Positions 16,356-26,278 of a DNA stretch of 31,533 nucleotides are shown here, piece by piece (position 1 is the first letter of the stretch; each line of letters starts with the position of its first letter). Origin of the DNA: an uncultured Azospirillum sp. (GTDB taxonomy: Bacteria > Pseudomonadota > Alphaproteobacteria > RF32 > CAG-239); assembly GCA_902489795.1 (NCBI GenBank), contig CABUBU010000021.1, forward strand, positions 1 to 31,533, written 5' to 3'. The notes under the pieces are model-generated. The model saw only the letters and a list, made by a program, of their open reading frames with translations, was not told the DNA's origin and made no database searches. The translations under genes and the position numbers were made by a program.

Positions 16356-16364
16356 TGTTATATA
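16356..16364 (+). promoter_or_regulatory. Candidate extended -10 promoter of the F1 ATP synthase operon
   Basis: TG-T-TATATA (16356-16364) lies 27 bases before the atpH ATG. The -35 region is poor, so an extended -10 would carry recognition. Readthrough from priA is also possible. Confidence 0.4.
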
Positions 16365-16391
16365 TAACCGAAGATTATTGTGAGAGAAGAA

Positions 16392-16946
16392 ATGAAAAAG
16401 GATTCTAAAAACAAACTGGCCGCGTCTTATGCAGACGCAATGTTTGAAGCGGCACGGGCGGCAAAAGCCGAAAGCCGGGTTCTGGCCGACGTTGAAACGC
16501 TGAAAAGCGCGTTGGAAGAAGACCTGAAAATCGTCGGAATACTGGCCAACCCGCTGTGGAAAACGGACGCGAAGAAATCCGCCGTAAGCGAAATCGGCAG
16601 TCGTCTCGGCTTGAGCAAGGTGACGGTAAACGCGTTGCTGGCCGCCGCCGATAATAATCGGTTGAACCTGTTGCCGGAAATTCTTGACCGCTGTAAGGCT
16701 CTTTTTTATGCCGCGGACAATATCGCCGAAGTGTCGGTGACGAGCGCGACGGTTCTGAAAAAAGATCAGGACGAACGGCTGAAACGCGGTCTTGAAAAAT
16801 GGCTGCAAAAAAAAGTTGTGATTAAATATACGATAAAGCCTGAAATTTTGGGCGGACTGCTGGTAGAATGCGGATCAATAATGTTTGACGATTCTCTCAA
16901 AGGCAAGCTGGAAAAGCTGGAATTATTGATGAAAGGGACGAAATAA
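16392..16946 (+). CDS. atpH: ATP synthase F1 subunit delta
   Basis: A 184-aa peripheral stalk subunit that links the F1 head to F0. The N-terminal helical bundle starts at KLAASYADAMFEAA. The family signature near the C-terminus is YTIKPEILGGLLVECGSIMF followed by DDSLKGKLEKL. I chose ATG 16392; a GTG four codons upstream has no ribosome-binding site. It is the first gene of the operon, and its stop codon is directly followed by the atpA ATG. Low sequence conservation is normal for this subunit. Confidence 0.9.
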   Translation: MKKDSKNKLAASYADAMFEAARAAKAESRVLADVETLKSALEEDLKIVGILANPLWKTDAKKSAVSEIGSRLGLSKVTVNALLAAADNNRLNLLPEILDRCKALFYAADNIAEVSVTSATVLKKDQDERLKRGLEKWLQKKVVIKYTIKPEILGGLLVECGSIMFDDSLKGKLEKLELLMKGTK

Positions 16947-18500
<1,554 letters not shown>

Positions 18501-18509
18501 GAAAGCAAA

Positions 18510-19421
18510 ATGGCAGGGTTAAAAGAGTTACGCAGCCGGATAGAGGCGATTAAATCGACCGAAAAGATCACTTCGGCGATGAAAATGGTCGCCGCTTCCC
18601 GCCTGCGCCGCGCTCAGGACGTGCTGGACAAAAGCGCGGCTTACCGTGACAACCTCTATGCCGCGGCGGGGCGTGTCTGGCGCTTCGTACAGCGGAAAGC
18701 CGAGGAAAGCGGTCGTCTGCCAGAGCTTCCGGCCATTTGCAGGGGCAGCGGCGAAGATAAAAAATATCTTCTTGTGGTGCTTTCTTCCGACCGCGGTTTG
18801 TGCGGCAGTTACAACGCCATGATTGCACGGGAGGCGATGAACCGGATTGAGGAACTGAAAGCGGCGGGAAAAGAGGTTAAAATCATCACCCTCGGCACCC
18901 GCGGGTATAATGCACTCAAGTATCATTATACGGACGAAATCGTCCGTTCGGCTGAGTCTGCTGCCAACCGGGGCGTCGATTACGAAGAGGCGGAAGCCCT
19001 CGCGGCCGAAGTGCTGACGATGTACGGGCTGAAAGAACTCGATGTCTGCGAAGTCGTTTACAGTCATTTTCGTTCGGCGATGAGCCGCGATGTCAAAAGC
19101 CGGCAGATTCTGCCGCTGACGCCGGAAATGCTGATGGACGAACTGCCGGATGAAATGAGTGGTAGCGCCTTCTTTGAAAGCGAACCGGAAAGTAGCCTGA
19201 TGCTTGAGCAACTGATGCCGCTGGTTTTCAAAGAGGCGGTTTTTGACATTATGATAAATTCCCAAGCTTCGGAACAGGGGGCGCGAATGACCTCGATGGA
19301 CAACGCGACCCGCAACGCCGGCGACATGATCTCCCGCCTGACGCTGAGGTATAACCGCATGCGGCAGACGGCGATCACCACCGAACTGGTGGAAATTATT
19401 GCCGGCGCTGAGGCAATTTAG
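18510..19421 (+). CDS. atpG: ATP synthase F1 subunit gamma
   Basis: A 303-aa central rotor shaft of F1. The N-terminal helix LKELRSRIEAIKSTEKITSA and the C-terminal helix (NATRNAGDMISRLTLRYNRM to TTELVEIIAGAEAI) form the antiparallel coiled coil. The Rossmann-like middle carries LLVVLSSDRGLCGSYN. It is slightly longer than the roughly 290-aa norm, with extra residues around SGRLPELPAICRGSGEDKK. AGGAAA precedes the ATG, 9 bases after atpA. Confidence 0.95.
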   Translation: MAGLKELRSRIEAIKSTEKITSAMKMVAASRLRRAQDVLDKSAAYRDNLYAAAGRVWRFVQRKAEESGRLPELPAICRGSGEDKKYLLVVLSSDRGLCGSYNAMIAREAMNRIEELKAAGKEVKIITLGTRGYNALKYHYTDEIVRSAESAANRGVDYEEAEALAAEVLTMYGLKELDVCEVVYSHFRSAMSRDVKSRQILPLTPEMLMDELPDEMSGSAFFESEPESSLMLEQLMPLVFKEAVFDIMINSQASEQGARMTSMDNATRNAGDMISRLTLRYNRMRQTAITTELVEIIAGAEAI

Positions 19422-19442
19422 AGCAGGATTAAGGAGTGTTTG

Positions 19443-20879
19443 ATGAACGAAAAAACAGAACAGGCGGGACATATATTTCAGGTAATGGGGGCGGTTGTTG
19501 ACGTTAAGTTTAACAATTTGGATGAACTGCCTAATATTTATACTGCGCTTGAATGCGACAATCAGGGCAAAAGACTGGTGCTGGAAGTGGAGCAGCAATT
19601 AGGCGAGGGGGTGGTTCGCACCATTGCTATGGACACGACCGACGGTCTGACCCGCGGCCAGCCGGTGAAAAACACCGGCAAACCAATCGAGGTGCCGGTC
19701 GGTCCGGGACTGCTCGGCCGCATCATCAATGTTACCGGCGATCCGGTGGACGGCCGCGGCAAAGTCGAAGCCAGGGATTATTTCTCCATTCACCGGGAAG
19801 CGCCGTCTTTTACCGAACAATCGACGGAAACGGAAATTCTCACCACCGGCATTAAAGTCATCGACCTGCTGGAACCCTATGCCAAAGGCGGCAAGATCGG
19901 TCTTTTCGGCGGCGCCGGGGTCGGCAAAACGGTTCTGATTATGGAACTGATCAACAACATTGCCAAAGGCCACGGCGGCTATTCGGTTTTTGCCGGGGTT
20001 GGTGAGCGCACCCGCGAGGGGAATGACCTGTATAACGAAATGATCCAGTCCGGAGTTATCGATATAGAAGGCGGCAACTCCAAAACCGTGCTTGTTTACG
20101 GACAGATGAACGAACCGCCGGGGGCGCGTGCCCGCGTGGCTTTGAGCGGCCTGACGGAAGCCGAATATTTTCGCGACGTGGAACATCAGGACGTGTTGTT
20201 TTTCGTCGACAACATTTTCCGTTTTACTCAGGCCGGATCGGAAATTTCCGCGCTTTTGGGGCGCATTCCCTCAGCCGTTGGCTATCAGCCGACTTTGGGG
20301 ACCGACATGGGCGCCATGCAGGAACGCATCACCTCGACCAAAAACGGATCGATCACCTCGGTACAGGCGGTTTATGTACCGGCCGACGACCTGACCGATC
20401 CGGCGCCGGCCACCACTTTTGCCCACTTGGACGCCACCACCGTGCTGAGCCGCAGCATTTCCGAGCTGGGCATTTATCCGGCGGTTGATCCGCTCGATTC
20501 CACCAGCCGCGTGCTGTCGCCGTCGGTTGTCGGCGAAGAGCACTATCAGGTAGCGCGCGGCGTACAGGAAATTTTGCAGAAATATAAATCGCTGCAGGAT
20601 ATCATCGCCATTTTGGGGATGGACGAGCTTTCCGACGAAGATCGGCTGACGGTTTCCCGCGCCCGCAAGATCCAGCGCTTTTTGTCGCAGCCGTTCTTTG
20701 TCGCCGAGGTGTTTACCGGCACCAAAGGCGAGTTTGTCAAACTGGAAGATACCATTAAGGGCTTTAAGGAAATCCTCGAAGGCAAGCACGACGATGTTCC
20801 CGAACAGGCCTTTTATATGGTCGGCACCATTGAACAGGCTTTGGAAAAGGCGGAAAAGATGAAAAAAGGCGGCGAATAG
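19443..20879 (+). CDS. atpD: ATP synthase F1 subunit beta
   Basis: A 478-aa catalytic subunit. Walker A is GGAGVGKTV (156-164). GERTREGNDLYNEM, LFFVDNIFRFTQAGSE (Walker B) and the ALLGRIPSAVGYQPTL loop follow. The C-terminal regulatory loop reads DELSDED where DELSEED is usual, a conservative change. I used ATG 19443, because AAGGAG lies 6 bases upstream; the TTG one codon earlier is unlikely. The protein makes ATP at the alpha-beta interface, driven by rotation of gamma. Confidence 0.97.
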   Translation: MNEKTEQAGHIFQVMGAVVDVKFNNLDELPNIYTALECDNQGKRLVLEVEQQLGEGVVRTIAMDTTDGLTRGQPVKNTGKPIEVPVGPGLLGRIINVTGDPVDGRGKVEARDYFSIHREAPSFTEQSTETEILTTGIKVIDLLEPYAKGGKIGLFGGAGVGKTVLIMELINNIAKGHGGYSVFAGVGERTREGNDLYNEMIQSGVIDIEGGNSKTVLVYGQMNEPPGARARVALSGLTEAEYFRDVEHQDVLFFVDNIFRFTQAGSEISALLGRIPSAVGYQPTLGTDMGAMQERITSTKNGSITSVQAVYVPADDLTDPAPATTFAHLDATTVLSRSISELGIYPAVDPLDSTSRVLSPSVVGEEHYQVARGVQEILQKYKSLQDIIAILGMDELSDEDRLTVSRARKIQRFLSQPFFVAEVFTGTKGEFVKLEDTIKGFKEILEGKHDDVPEQAFYMVGTIEQALEKAEKMKKGGE

Positions 20880-20891
20880 AAGAGGAAGCAA

Positions 20892-21263
20892 ATGACGGAA
20901 AAAGTCAAACTGGTGCTGACAAGGCCAGACAAAACGATAAAAAGCGGAACGTATGCCGGGATTGTGCTGCCGGGTTACCCGGACAACCTGACTGTGATTG
21001 CCGACCGCGCGCCGAGCATTGTCCGAATTGAACCGGGTGTTGTTCAGCTTTTAAGCGAGGCCGGCAATGCGGAAGAAAAGTTTTTTGTTGGCAACGGCGT
21101 GGCTCAGATAGTGGATAATGTTTGCACAATTTCGGTCGAAAAGGCAATTCTTACTCAAGGTATAATGTTACAAGATGCGGTTAATCTTTTAGAAAACTCC
21201 CCGAGTGAATCTGAAAGGAGGTTCTACGGAGTCGTTGTAGAGCATCTTATTGCTTATTCATAA
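20892..21263 (+). CDS. atpC: ATP synthase F1 subunit epsilon (short form)
   Basis: A 123-aa rotor subunit that joins gamma to the c-ring. The N-terminal beta-sandwich is recognisable in YAGIVLPGYPDNLTVIADRAP, with KFFVGNGVAQIVDNVCTISVE at its end. The C-terminal helical hairpin is short compared with the 130-140 aa of most bacterial proteins, so its inhibitory function may be weak. AGAGGA lies upstream. It is the last gene of the operon, followed by a strong terminator. Confidence 0.9.
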   Translation: MTEKVKLVLTRPDKTIKSGTYAGIVLPGYPDNLTVIADRAPSIVRIEPGVVQLLSEAGNAEEKFFVGNGVAQIVDNVCTISVEKAILTQGIMLQDAVNLLENSPSESERRFYGVVVEHLIAYS

Positions 21264-21273
21264 AAATTCATTT

Positions 21274-21313
21274 CTGCTTTGAGGTTGCAAGATGCTTCAA
21301 AGCAGTTTTTTTT
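21274..21313 (+). terminator. Terminator of the ATP synthase operon
   Basis: A perfect 9-bp stem CTGCTTTGA (21274-21282) / TCAAAGCAG (21297-21305) is followed by eight T residues, 11 bases past atpC. Confidence 0.9.
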
Positions 21314-21567
21314 ATGCTTTTTAAGACAGTTGTGTTAATTTTTAATTTCTCTGAAAAGTTTTATACACAGTTTTTCCGTTACTAAATATACTGTATTTAC
21401 AAAAAAGTATCAATTAACAACCGTATTGCCGTTCGATTTCTAACTTAAGGTTATCTTTTTCGTATTGACTTATTAGATAGTAGTGCCAAACTCGATTACA
21501 TCGTTAAGAATAAAACATCCCGTTTTTTCTTGTAACGTTTGCGTAAAACTTTTTATAGGAGTTATTC
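21314..21567 (+). other. AT-rich leader upstream of the autotransporter gene
   Basis: These 254 bp contain no gene. A TTGACT box at 21465-21470 lacks a matching -10, so no promoter is claimed. AGGAG (21557-21561) lies 6 bases before the autotransporter ATG. Base composition becomes visibly AT-richer here and stays so through the gene. Confidence 0.6.
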
Positions 21568-24471
21568 ATGAAAAATAAACTTTTATTAACAACGGCATTA
21601 GCTGGTGCAGTGTTTGCTGTATCGGCAAATGCTAAAGTTGTAGAAGGTACAAAAGGATACCTTATTCCTCAGGGAGAAACTTATGTTTTAGAGGAAAATT
21701 CACTTGTACAAAACAATACAAGTGATATCGGCGGTGCATTCTCTACAAGTAAGCCCGGAAAGAATGGTGCTGGAAAGCTGGTTGTAAAATCTGGCACTGT
21801 GTTTAAAAACAATACCGGTGATTACGATGGTGGTGCTATTGGCAGCTTCGGAATTTTGGAAATTGATGGGGCAAAATTTGAAGCTAACAAATCACAGTTA
21901 GGAACAACAGATTCCCAACCTATCGGCGGTGGAGCCATTTCCTTGGGTATCGATGCTGTAACAACTATTTCTAATACCGAATTTGTAGGTAATGAAACCG
22001 GATTTAATGGTGGTGCTATTGGCACAAGACGCACGATCAATAATGGCGATATTGCCAACCAATCGCATAATAACCATAGTTTAGTTATATCAAATTCTAA
22101 ATTTGTCGGGAATACAGCAACAGGTAAAACAACCGACCAAAGCGATAATAAACTTACAGGTGGCTTCGGTGGTGCAATTGCTAACTCCTTTAATAATACG
22201 CAAATAAGCAACTCTACGTTTACAAGCAACAAAGCTGTAAATGGGGGTGCAGTTTATAATCAATCTCTTTTTAATACCAATAACCAAACACAAGAGGTTG
22301 ATAAAGGCGGAAATATTAAATTTGCTGATGTTACATTCTCGGGAAACACGGCAAGTGCTAATGGCGGTGCCATCTATAGCGACCGAAACACAAAAACAGA
22401 TCTGACTGGAAAGGTTGATTTTACAGGCAACACCGCGGATAATGCTGGTGGCGCTATTTTTGTTGCAGATGCAAGTAGCAAGATGGATATTGCTTCCGGT
22501 GCAACTTTTAAGAATAACTCCGCTAAACTCGGTGGCGCTATCTACAACAGAGGCACAATCGGCAATTTAGATAAGGTTACTTTTGAAGGAAATAAGGCTT
22601 CTGTAAATGGCGGTGCAATTTTGAACTCTGGTGGCAAAATTGGCTCTATTACAAACGGTGTTTTCAAAAACAATACTTCTGTTGCTGGTGGTGGTGCTGC
22701 TATTTATAACAAAAATGGCGAAATTAAAGAAATTAGCAATACTGTTTTCGAAGGTAATATCGCTGAAAAAGGCAATGGTGCAGCTATCTTTAACGGTGGA
22801 TCTACTTCTGCAAATATTAAGCTCAGCAATGTTCAATTCGTTGATAACCAAGCCAAAAATGGTAGTGGCGGCGCCATCTCTTCGAGTGGTGTAACTGATA
22901 TTTCCAATGCCAAATTTGTAAACAATACAGCTTCAACAGGTGCCGGTGCAATCAATGTAGATGGTACAGTTAAACTGAGAGGAGAAAACACATTTGCTGG
23001 AAATAAGGTCGGCAACACTTTAAATGACATTAACCTGAACCAAAAGAATGGCGCAGCTAAAGTTGATGTTAGCGGAACTTTGACCCTGGATGGCGGTATT
23101 TCTGGTGCAGGTACAACTGCATTTGCAGACAATACAAAGCTCAACATTACTGAAAACACCACATTTGCAAATGATGTTCAAATCAATATTGGCAAAAATG
23201 CTCAATTGGGTTTGATTGTTGAAACAGGTGCAAAGACTGCAAGTTTTGACACAAGCAAATTACTAACCGGTGAAAACAAGTTTACTTTAGCTCAAAATGT
23301 TTTGTACAATGCAAGCCTCGGAGCGGACGGAAAAGTTACCATGAAGCAGAAATCAGCTTCTGAAGCTGCAGCTGCTATGGGGGCGTCTGGTTCGCAAGCA
23401 AATGCCGTTTTAGGGGCAATTATGGGTGGTTCTTCTAATAATGTGAACTTTAACAATCTTAGAGCATATTTGAACCAGAATGTTCAATCTGCCGACAAAG
23501 CCCAAGTTGCAAATGCTGTCAGCGCAGCAGAATTGTTGACTGCAGATGAAAATCCAGTTGTTCGCTCAGTTGAAACAGGTATTCACAATATGGTTATCTC
23601 TGCTGTTGCCGATGAGCTGAATGGAACTTCTGAAGCTATGGCAGAAGAAAAGACAGAATATGCACCATTCAAATATGTAAAAGCTTGGATCAGATCTCTG
23701 TTTAATAAAACTGACCATGAAGCAACTTCTAAAGTAAGAGGCTTTGATTCTGACAGCAATGGCGTTGCAATGGGTATTGATAAGCAAATTGACAACAAGA
23801 CAAAACTTGGTGTTGGTTATGCTTATAGTAGCACGGATGTTTCTTCTGGCATTCGCAATACAGATGTTGACACGCATACCGCATTTTTATATGGACAGTA
23901 CAAACCTGCAAACTGGTATATTAACACGGTTGTTGCTTACAACTGGTCCGATTATAGCGAAAAGAAATCGGCATTCGGTTTTAGAGCAAATGCTGATTAT
24001 GATGTAGATGCTTGGACAATCCAGTCCGTATATGGATATGAAATGGAAGTAAAAGATCATACAGTAACTCCTGAAGCAGGATTGCGCTATGCCCATATTT
24101 CGAATGATGGATATACAGACGCTCTCGGAACAACTGTTACTGCAAACAATAGCGATATTTTGACTGCTGTTGCCGGTGTAAGAGTTTCAAAAAATTATGC
24201 TCTGAACAGTGGAACAGTTATCCGTCCAGAAATGAGAGTAGCTGTAACTTATGACTTGTTTACGGATGATAACAAGTCTAACGTTATTTTGGCAAATGGG
24301 GCAGCTTATCGCACCAACGGCGAAGAGTTTGATCGCTTAGGGTTAGAACTTGGTGCAAAGGTGGCTACCGATGTTTCTGATAATTGGGAACTGGCTGTTG
24401 CTTATGAAGGTAACTTCCGTGATGATTATGCAAATCATACAGGTATGCTGAACGCTAAGTATAAGTTCTAG
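21568..24471 (+). CDS. Autotransporter with Pmp-like GGAI/FxxN beta-helix repeats
   Basis: A 967-aa type V secreted surface protein. It has a signal peptide (1-22, ending VSANA) and a passenger of about 650 residues. The passenger holds 14 FxxN motifs (FKNN, FEAN, FVGN, FTSN and so on) alternating with GGAI/GGAV-type turns. This is the repeat grammar of chlamydial polymorphic membrane proteins and predicts a right-handed beta-helix. A linker follows, then a C-terminal autotransporter barrel from about residue 695 (FKYVKAWIRSLFNK) to the closing aromatic residue in LNAKYKF, which the BAM complex recognises. It is probably an adhesin or surface-variation protein. The DNA is much AT-richer than the neighbours. 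It is monocistronic with its own terminator. Confidence 0.88.
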   Translation: MKNKLLLTTALAGAVFAVSANAKVVEGTKGYLIPQGETYVLEENSLVQNNTSDIGGAFSTSKPGKNGAGKLVVKSGTVFKNNTGDYDGGAIGSFGILEIDGAKFEANKSQLGTTDSQPIGGGAISLGIDAVTTISNTEFVGNETGFNGGAIGTRRTINNGDIANQSHNNHSLVISNSKFVGNTATGKTTDQSDNKLTGGFGGAIANSFNNTQISNSTFTSNKAVNGGAVYNQSLFNTNNQTQEVDKGGNIKFADVTFSGNTASANGGAIYSDRNTKTDLTGKVDFTGNTADNAGGAIFVADASSKMDIASGATFKNNSAKLGGAIYNRGTIGNLDKVTFEGNKASVNGGAILNSGGKIGSITNGVFKNNTSVAGGGAAIYNKNGEIKEISNTVFEGNIAEKGNGAAIFNGGSTSANIKLSNVQFVDNQAKNGSGGAISSSGVTDISNAKFVNNTASTGAGAINVDGTVKLRGENTFAGNKVGNTLNDINLNQKNGAAKVDVSGTLTLDGGISGAGTTAFADNTKLNITENTTFANDVQINIGKNAQLGLIVETGAKTASFDTSKLLTGENKFTLAQNVLYNASLGADGKVTMKQKSASEAAAAMGASGSQANAVLGAIMGGSSNNVNFNNLRAYLNQNVQSADKAQVANAVSAAELLTADENPVVRSVETGIHNMVISAVADELNGTSEAMAEEKTEYAPFKYVKAWIRSLFNKTDHEATSKVRGFDSDSNGVAMGIDKQIDNKTKLGVGYAYSSTDVSSGIRNTDVDTHTAFLYGQYKPANWYINTVVAYNWSDYSEKKSAFGFRANADYDVDAWTIQSVYGYEMEVKDHTVTPEAGLRYAHISNDGYTDALGTTVTANNSDILTAVAGVRVSKNYALNSGTVIRPEMRVAVTYDLFTDDNKSNVILANGAAYRTNGEEFDRLGLELGAKVATDVSDNWELAVAYEGNFRDDYANHTGMLNAKYKF

Positions 24472-24569
24472 TTATCATACTGTTTGTGCAAAATTATTCT
24501 GACGTTTTGCTCTGTGGTGGCTGTTCAAACAAATAAGAAGTACTGCTAGGAGTATTTGGTTAGAAATTG

Positions 24570-24602
24570 ATAATAGCACCGTCTTTTTGACGGTGCTATT
24601 AT
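24570..24602 (+). terminator. Terminator of the autotransporter gene
   Basis: A perfect 14-bp stem ATAATAGCACCGTC / GACGGTGCTATTAT with a TTTTT loop lies 98 bases past the stop. It is symmetrical and could work in both directions. Confidence 0.75.
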
Positions 24603-24677
24603 TGTATTGAGAAAACCACGCGCCAAGCACATGGTCTGTTGTAACCGGATACTCCCGGCCAGGCCGGGGCACGATAC

Positions 24678-24711
24678 AACAAAACTCCCCGCCGGAACGG
24701 GGAGTTTTGTT
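24678..24711. terminator. Terminator-type hairpin in the island
   Basis: A perfect 14-bp stem AACAAAACTCCCCG / CGGGGAGTTTTGTT with loop CCGGAA, followed by TT on the plus strand. Confidence 0.7.
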
Positions 24712-24730
24712 TTGATGCCTGACAGACTGC

Positions 24731-24755
24731 TCCCCGTTTACCGGGGGATATCTAT
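24731..24755 (+). repeat. GATATCTAT hairpin module, copy 1
   Basis: The hairpin TCCCCG-TTTAC-CGGGGG runs directly into GATATCTAT. Copy 2 is at 24828-24854 and a diverged copy at 8570-8592 (minus). Confidence 0.6.
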
Positions 24756-24796
24756 AGTACCTATTTTTTCTCCTGTTTGGTGTTTGGAGTGTAGGG

Positions 24797-24820
24797 AAAA
24801 GGCACCCGAAGGTGCCTTTT
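24797..24820. terminator. Bidirectional terminator, probably for accBC
   Basis: A perfect 10-bp stem AAAAGGCACC / GGTGCCTTTT closes on a CGAA loop. Read on the minus strand it is the first strong terminator after accC. Confidence 0.75.
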
Positions 24821-24827
24821 CTATAGA

Positions 24828-24854
24828 ACCCCCAGTTTGCCGGGGGATATCTAT
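24828..24854 (+). repeat. GATATCTAT hairpin module, copy 2
   Basis: CCCCC-AGTTTGCC-GGGGG followed by GATATCTAT, matching copy 1 except for a few loop bases. The two copies lie 98 bp apart. Confidence 0.6.
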
Positions 24855-24901
24855 GTGATGCCTGACAACCTACTCTTGGTTTATCAGGGCATCTATGACA
24901 T

Positions 24902-26251
24902 CTATTTTTTCTCCTGTTTGGCTTTCATGTAATGTTCCAGCCAATGGATGTTGTACATGCCGTCGATATACTCCTGCTGGGAAATGATTTCCTGATGCAG
25001 CGGAATGGTCGTCTGCACGCCTTCAATGACAAATTCTTCCAACGCCCGGCGCATGCGCATGATGGCGGCGTTGCGGGTCGGCGCGTGCACGATCAGCTTG
25101 GCGATCATGCTGTCATAAAACGGCGGGATGGCGTAACCCGAATAAATTTCGGAATCCACCCGTACGCCGAGGCCGCCCGGCGCATGCCATTCGGTAATTT
25201 TACCCGGGCAGGGAGTGAAAGTCTCCGGGTTTTCGGCGTTGATCCGGCATTCGATCGCATGACCGTTGAACTTGATGTCCTTTTGCTCAAAGCCAAGCGC
25301 AGCTCCGCTGGCAATGCGGATTTGTTCGCGGACAATGTCAATGCCGCTGACGGCTTCGGTGACCGGATGTTCAACCTGCAGGCGGGTATTCATCTCCAGA
25401 AAATAGAATTTGCCGTCTTCATACAGAAATTCCAGCGTTCCGGCATTGAAATAACCGATTTTGGCAATTGCCTTGCGGACGATTTCTCCGATTTCTTCCC
25501 GCTGCGCCTGATTTAAGGCAGGCGAGGGCGATTCTTCGATCACTTTCTGGTTGTTGCGCTGAATGGAACAGTCGCGTTCTCCCAAGTGAACCACGTTGCC
25601 GTATTTATCGGCCAGAATCTGCATTTCGATATGGCGCGGTTTTTGCAGGTATTTTTCCATATAAACCACATCAGTCGGGAAGGCCGCTTTGGCTTCTGCG
25701 CGGGCCATGGTATAGGCCTCTTTGATGTCGTCGTCGCCGAAAGCCACTTTCATGCCTTTGCCGCCGCCGCCGTCTTTGGCTTTGATAATGACGGGATAAC
25801 CGATTTCATGCGCCCATTTTTTGGCGTCTTCCAAAGTGTCGAGCGAAGGAGAACCCGGGGTTACCGGAATGCCGGCTTCGATCGCTGCCTGACGGGCGGT
25901 GATTTTGTCGCCCATTTTGCGCATTTGCGCCGCGGTCGGGCCGATGAAGGTGAAGCCGTGTTCCTCGACCATTTCGGCAAAGTCCGCGTTTTCGGAAAGG
26001 AAGCCGAAACCGGGGTGAATGGCGTCCGCGCCGGTGACCAGAGCGGCGGAAATAATCGCCGACTTGTTAAGGTAGGAGTCGATTGAACGGGCCGGACCGA
26101 TGCAGACGGCTTCGTCCGCCAGACGGACGTGCATGGCGTTGGCGTCGGCTTCGGAATGCACCGCCACGGTGCGGATGCCCATTTCGCGGCAGGCGCGATG
26201 AATGCGCAGGGCGATCTCTCCGCGGTTGGCAATCAGTACTTTTTCAAACAT
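24902..26251 (-). CDS. accC: Biotin carboxylase subunit of acetyl-CoA carboxylase
   Basis: A 449-aa ATP-grasp enzyme that carboxylates the biotin on AccB in the first step of fatty acid synthesis. The N-terminal biotin carboxylase fold starts at FEKVLIANRGEIALRI. The ATP lid glycine loop is KDGGGGKGMKVAF (159-171), and the metal/catalytic segment is FLEMNTRLQVEHPVTE. Length is standard for AccC. It lies 27 bp downstream of accB in one operon. Its last 20 coding bases are duplicated 141 bp further downstream (24761-24780). Confidence 0.96.
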   Translation of the reverse strand: MFEKVLIANRGEIALRIHRACREMGIRTVAVHSEADANAMHVRLADEAVCIGPARSIDSYLNKSAIISAALVTGADAIHPGFGFLSENADFAEMVEEHGFTFIGPTAAQMRKMGDKITARQAAIEAGIPVTPGSPSLDTLEDAKKWAHEIGYPVIIKAKDGGGGKGMKVAFGDDDIKEAYTMARAEAKAAFPTDVVYMEKYLQKPRHIEMQILADKYGNVVHLGERDCSIQRNNQKVIEESPSPALNQAQREEIGEIVRKAIAKIGYFNAGTLEFLYEDGKFYFLEMNTRLQVEHPVTEAVSGIDIVREQIRIASGAALGFEQKDIKFNGHAIECRINAENPETFTPCPGKITEWHAPGGLGVRVDSEIYSGYAIPPFYDSMIAKLIVHAPTRNAAIMRMRRALEEFVIEGVQTTIPLHQEIISQQEYIDGMYNIHWLEHYMKAKQEKK

Positions 26252-26278
26252 AACATTTTCCTTTAAGCTAAAAATGGC

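Larger units (their letters stand above)
24472..24901. other. Non-coding island with terminators, hairpins and duplicated accC tail
   Basis: No gene is visible in these 430 bp between the convergent autotransporter and accC genes. They hold three strong terminator stems, at least four GC-rich hairpins (24653-24669, 24731-24749, 24828-24846, 24857-24893), two GATATCTAT modules and a displaced copy of the accC 3' end (24761-24780). Confidence 0.75.
24714..24921. repeat. Direct repeat pair (143 bp apart) containing the accC 3' end
   Basis: Unit A is 24714-24780 and unit B is 24857-24921. Both start with GATGCCTGAC, hold a hairpin leading to a ..ATCTAT sequence, and end with an identical 20-nt block (24761-24780 and 24902-24921). 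In unit B that block is the real accC stop and last codons; in unit A it is an orphan copy. Confidence 0.8.

Noticed and set aside
16322..16391. Terminator between priA and atpH
   Set aside because: Only A-rich sequence with no stem was found, so readthrough cannot be excluded.
21465..21470. TTGACT as -35 box for the autotransporter
   Set aside because: No acceptable -10 box lies 15-19 bp downstream.
24640..24900. Possible CRISPR array (repeated GC-rich hairpins)
   Set aside because: Repeats are irregular in spacing (98 and 143 bp), differ in length, include terminator stems and a copy of a gene 3' end, and no cas gene is near.
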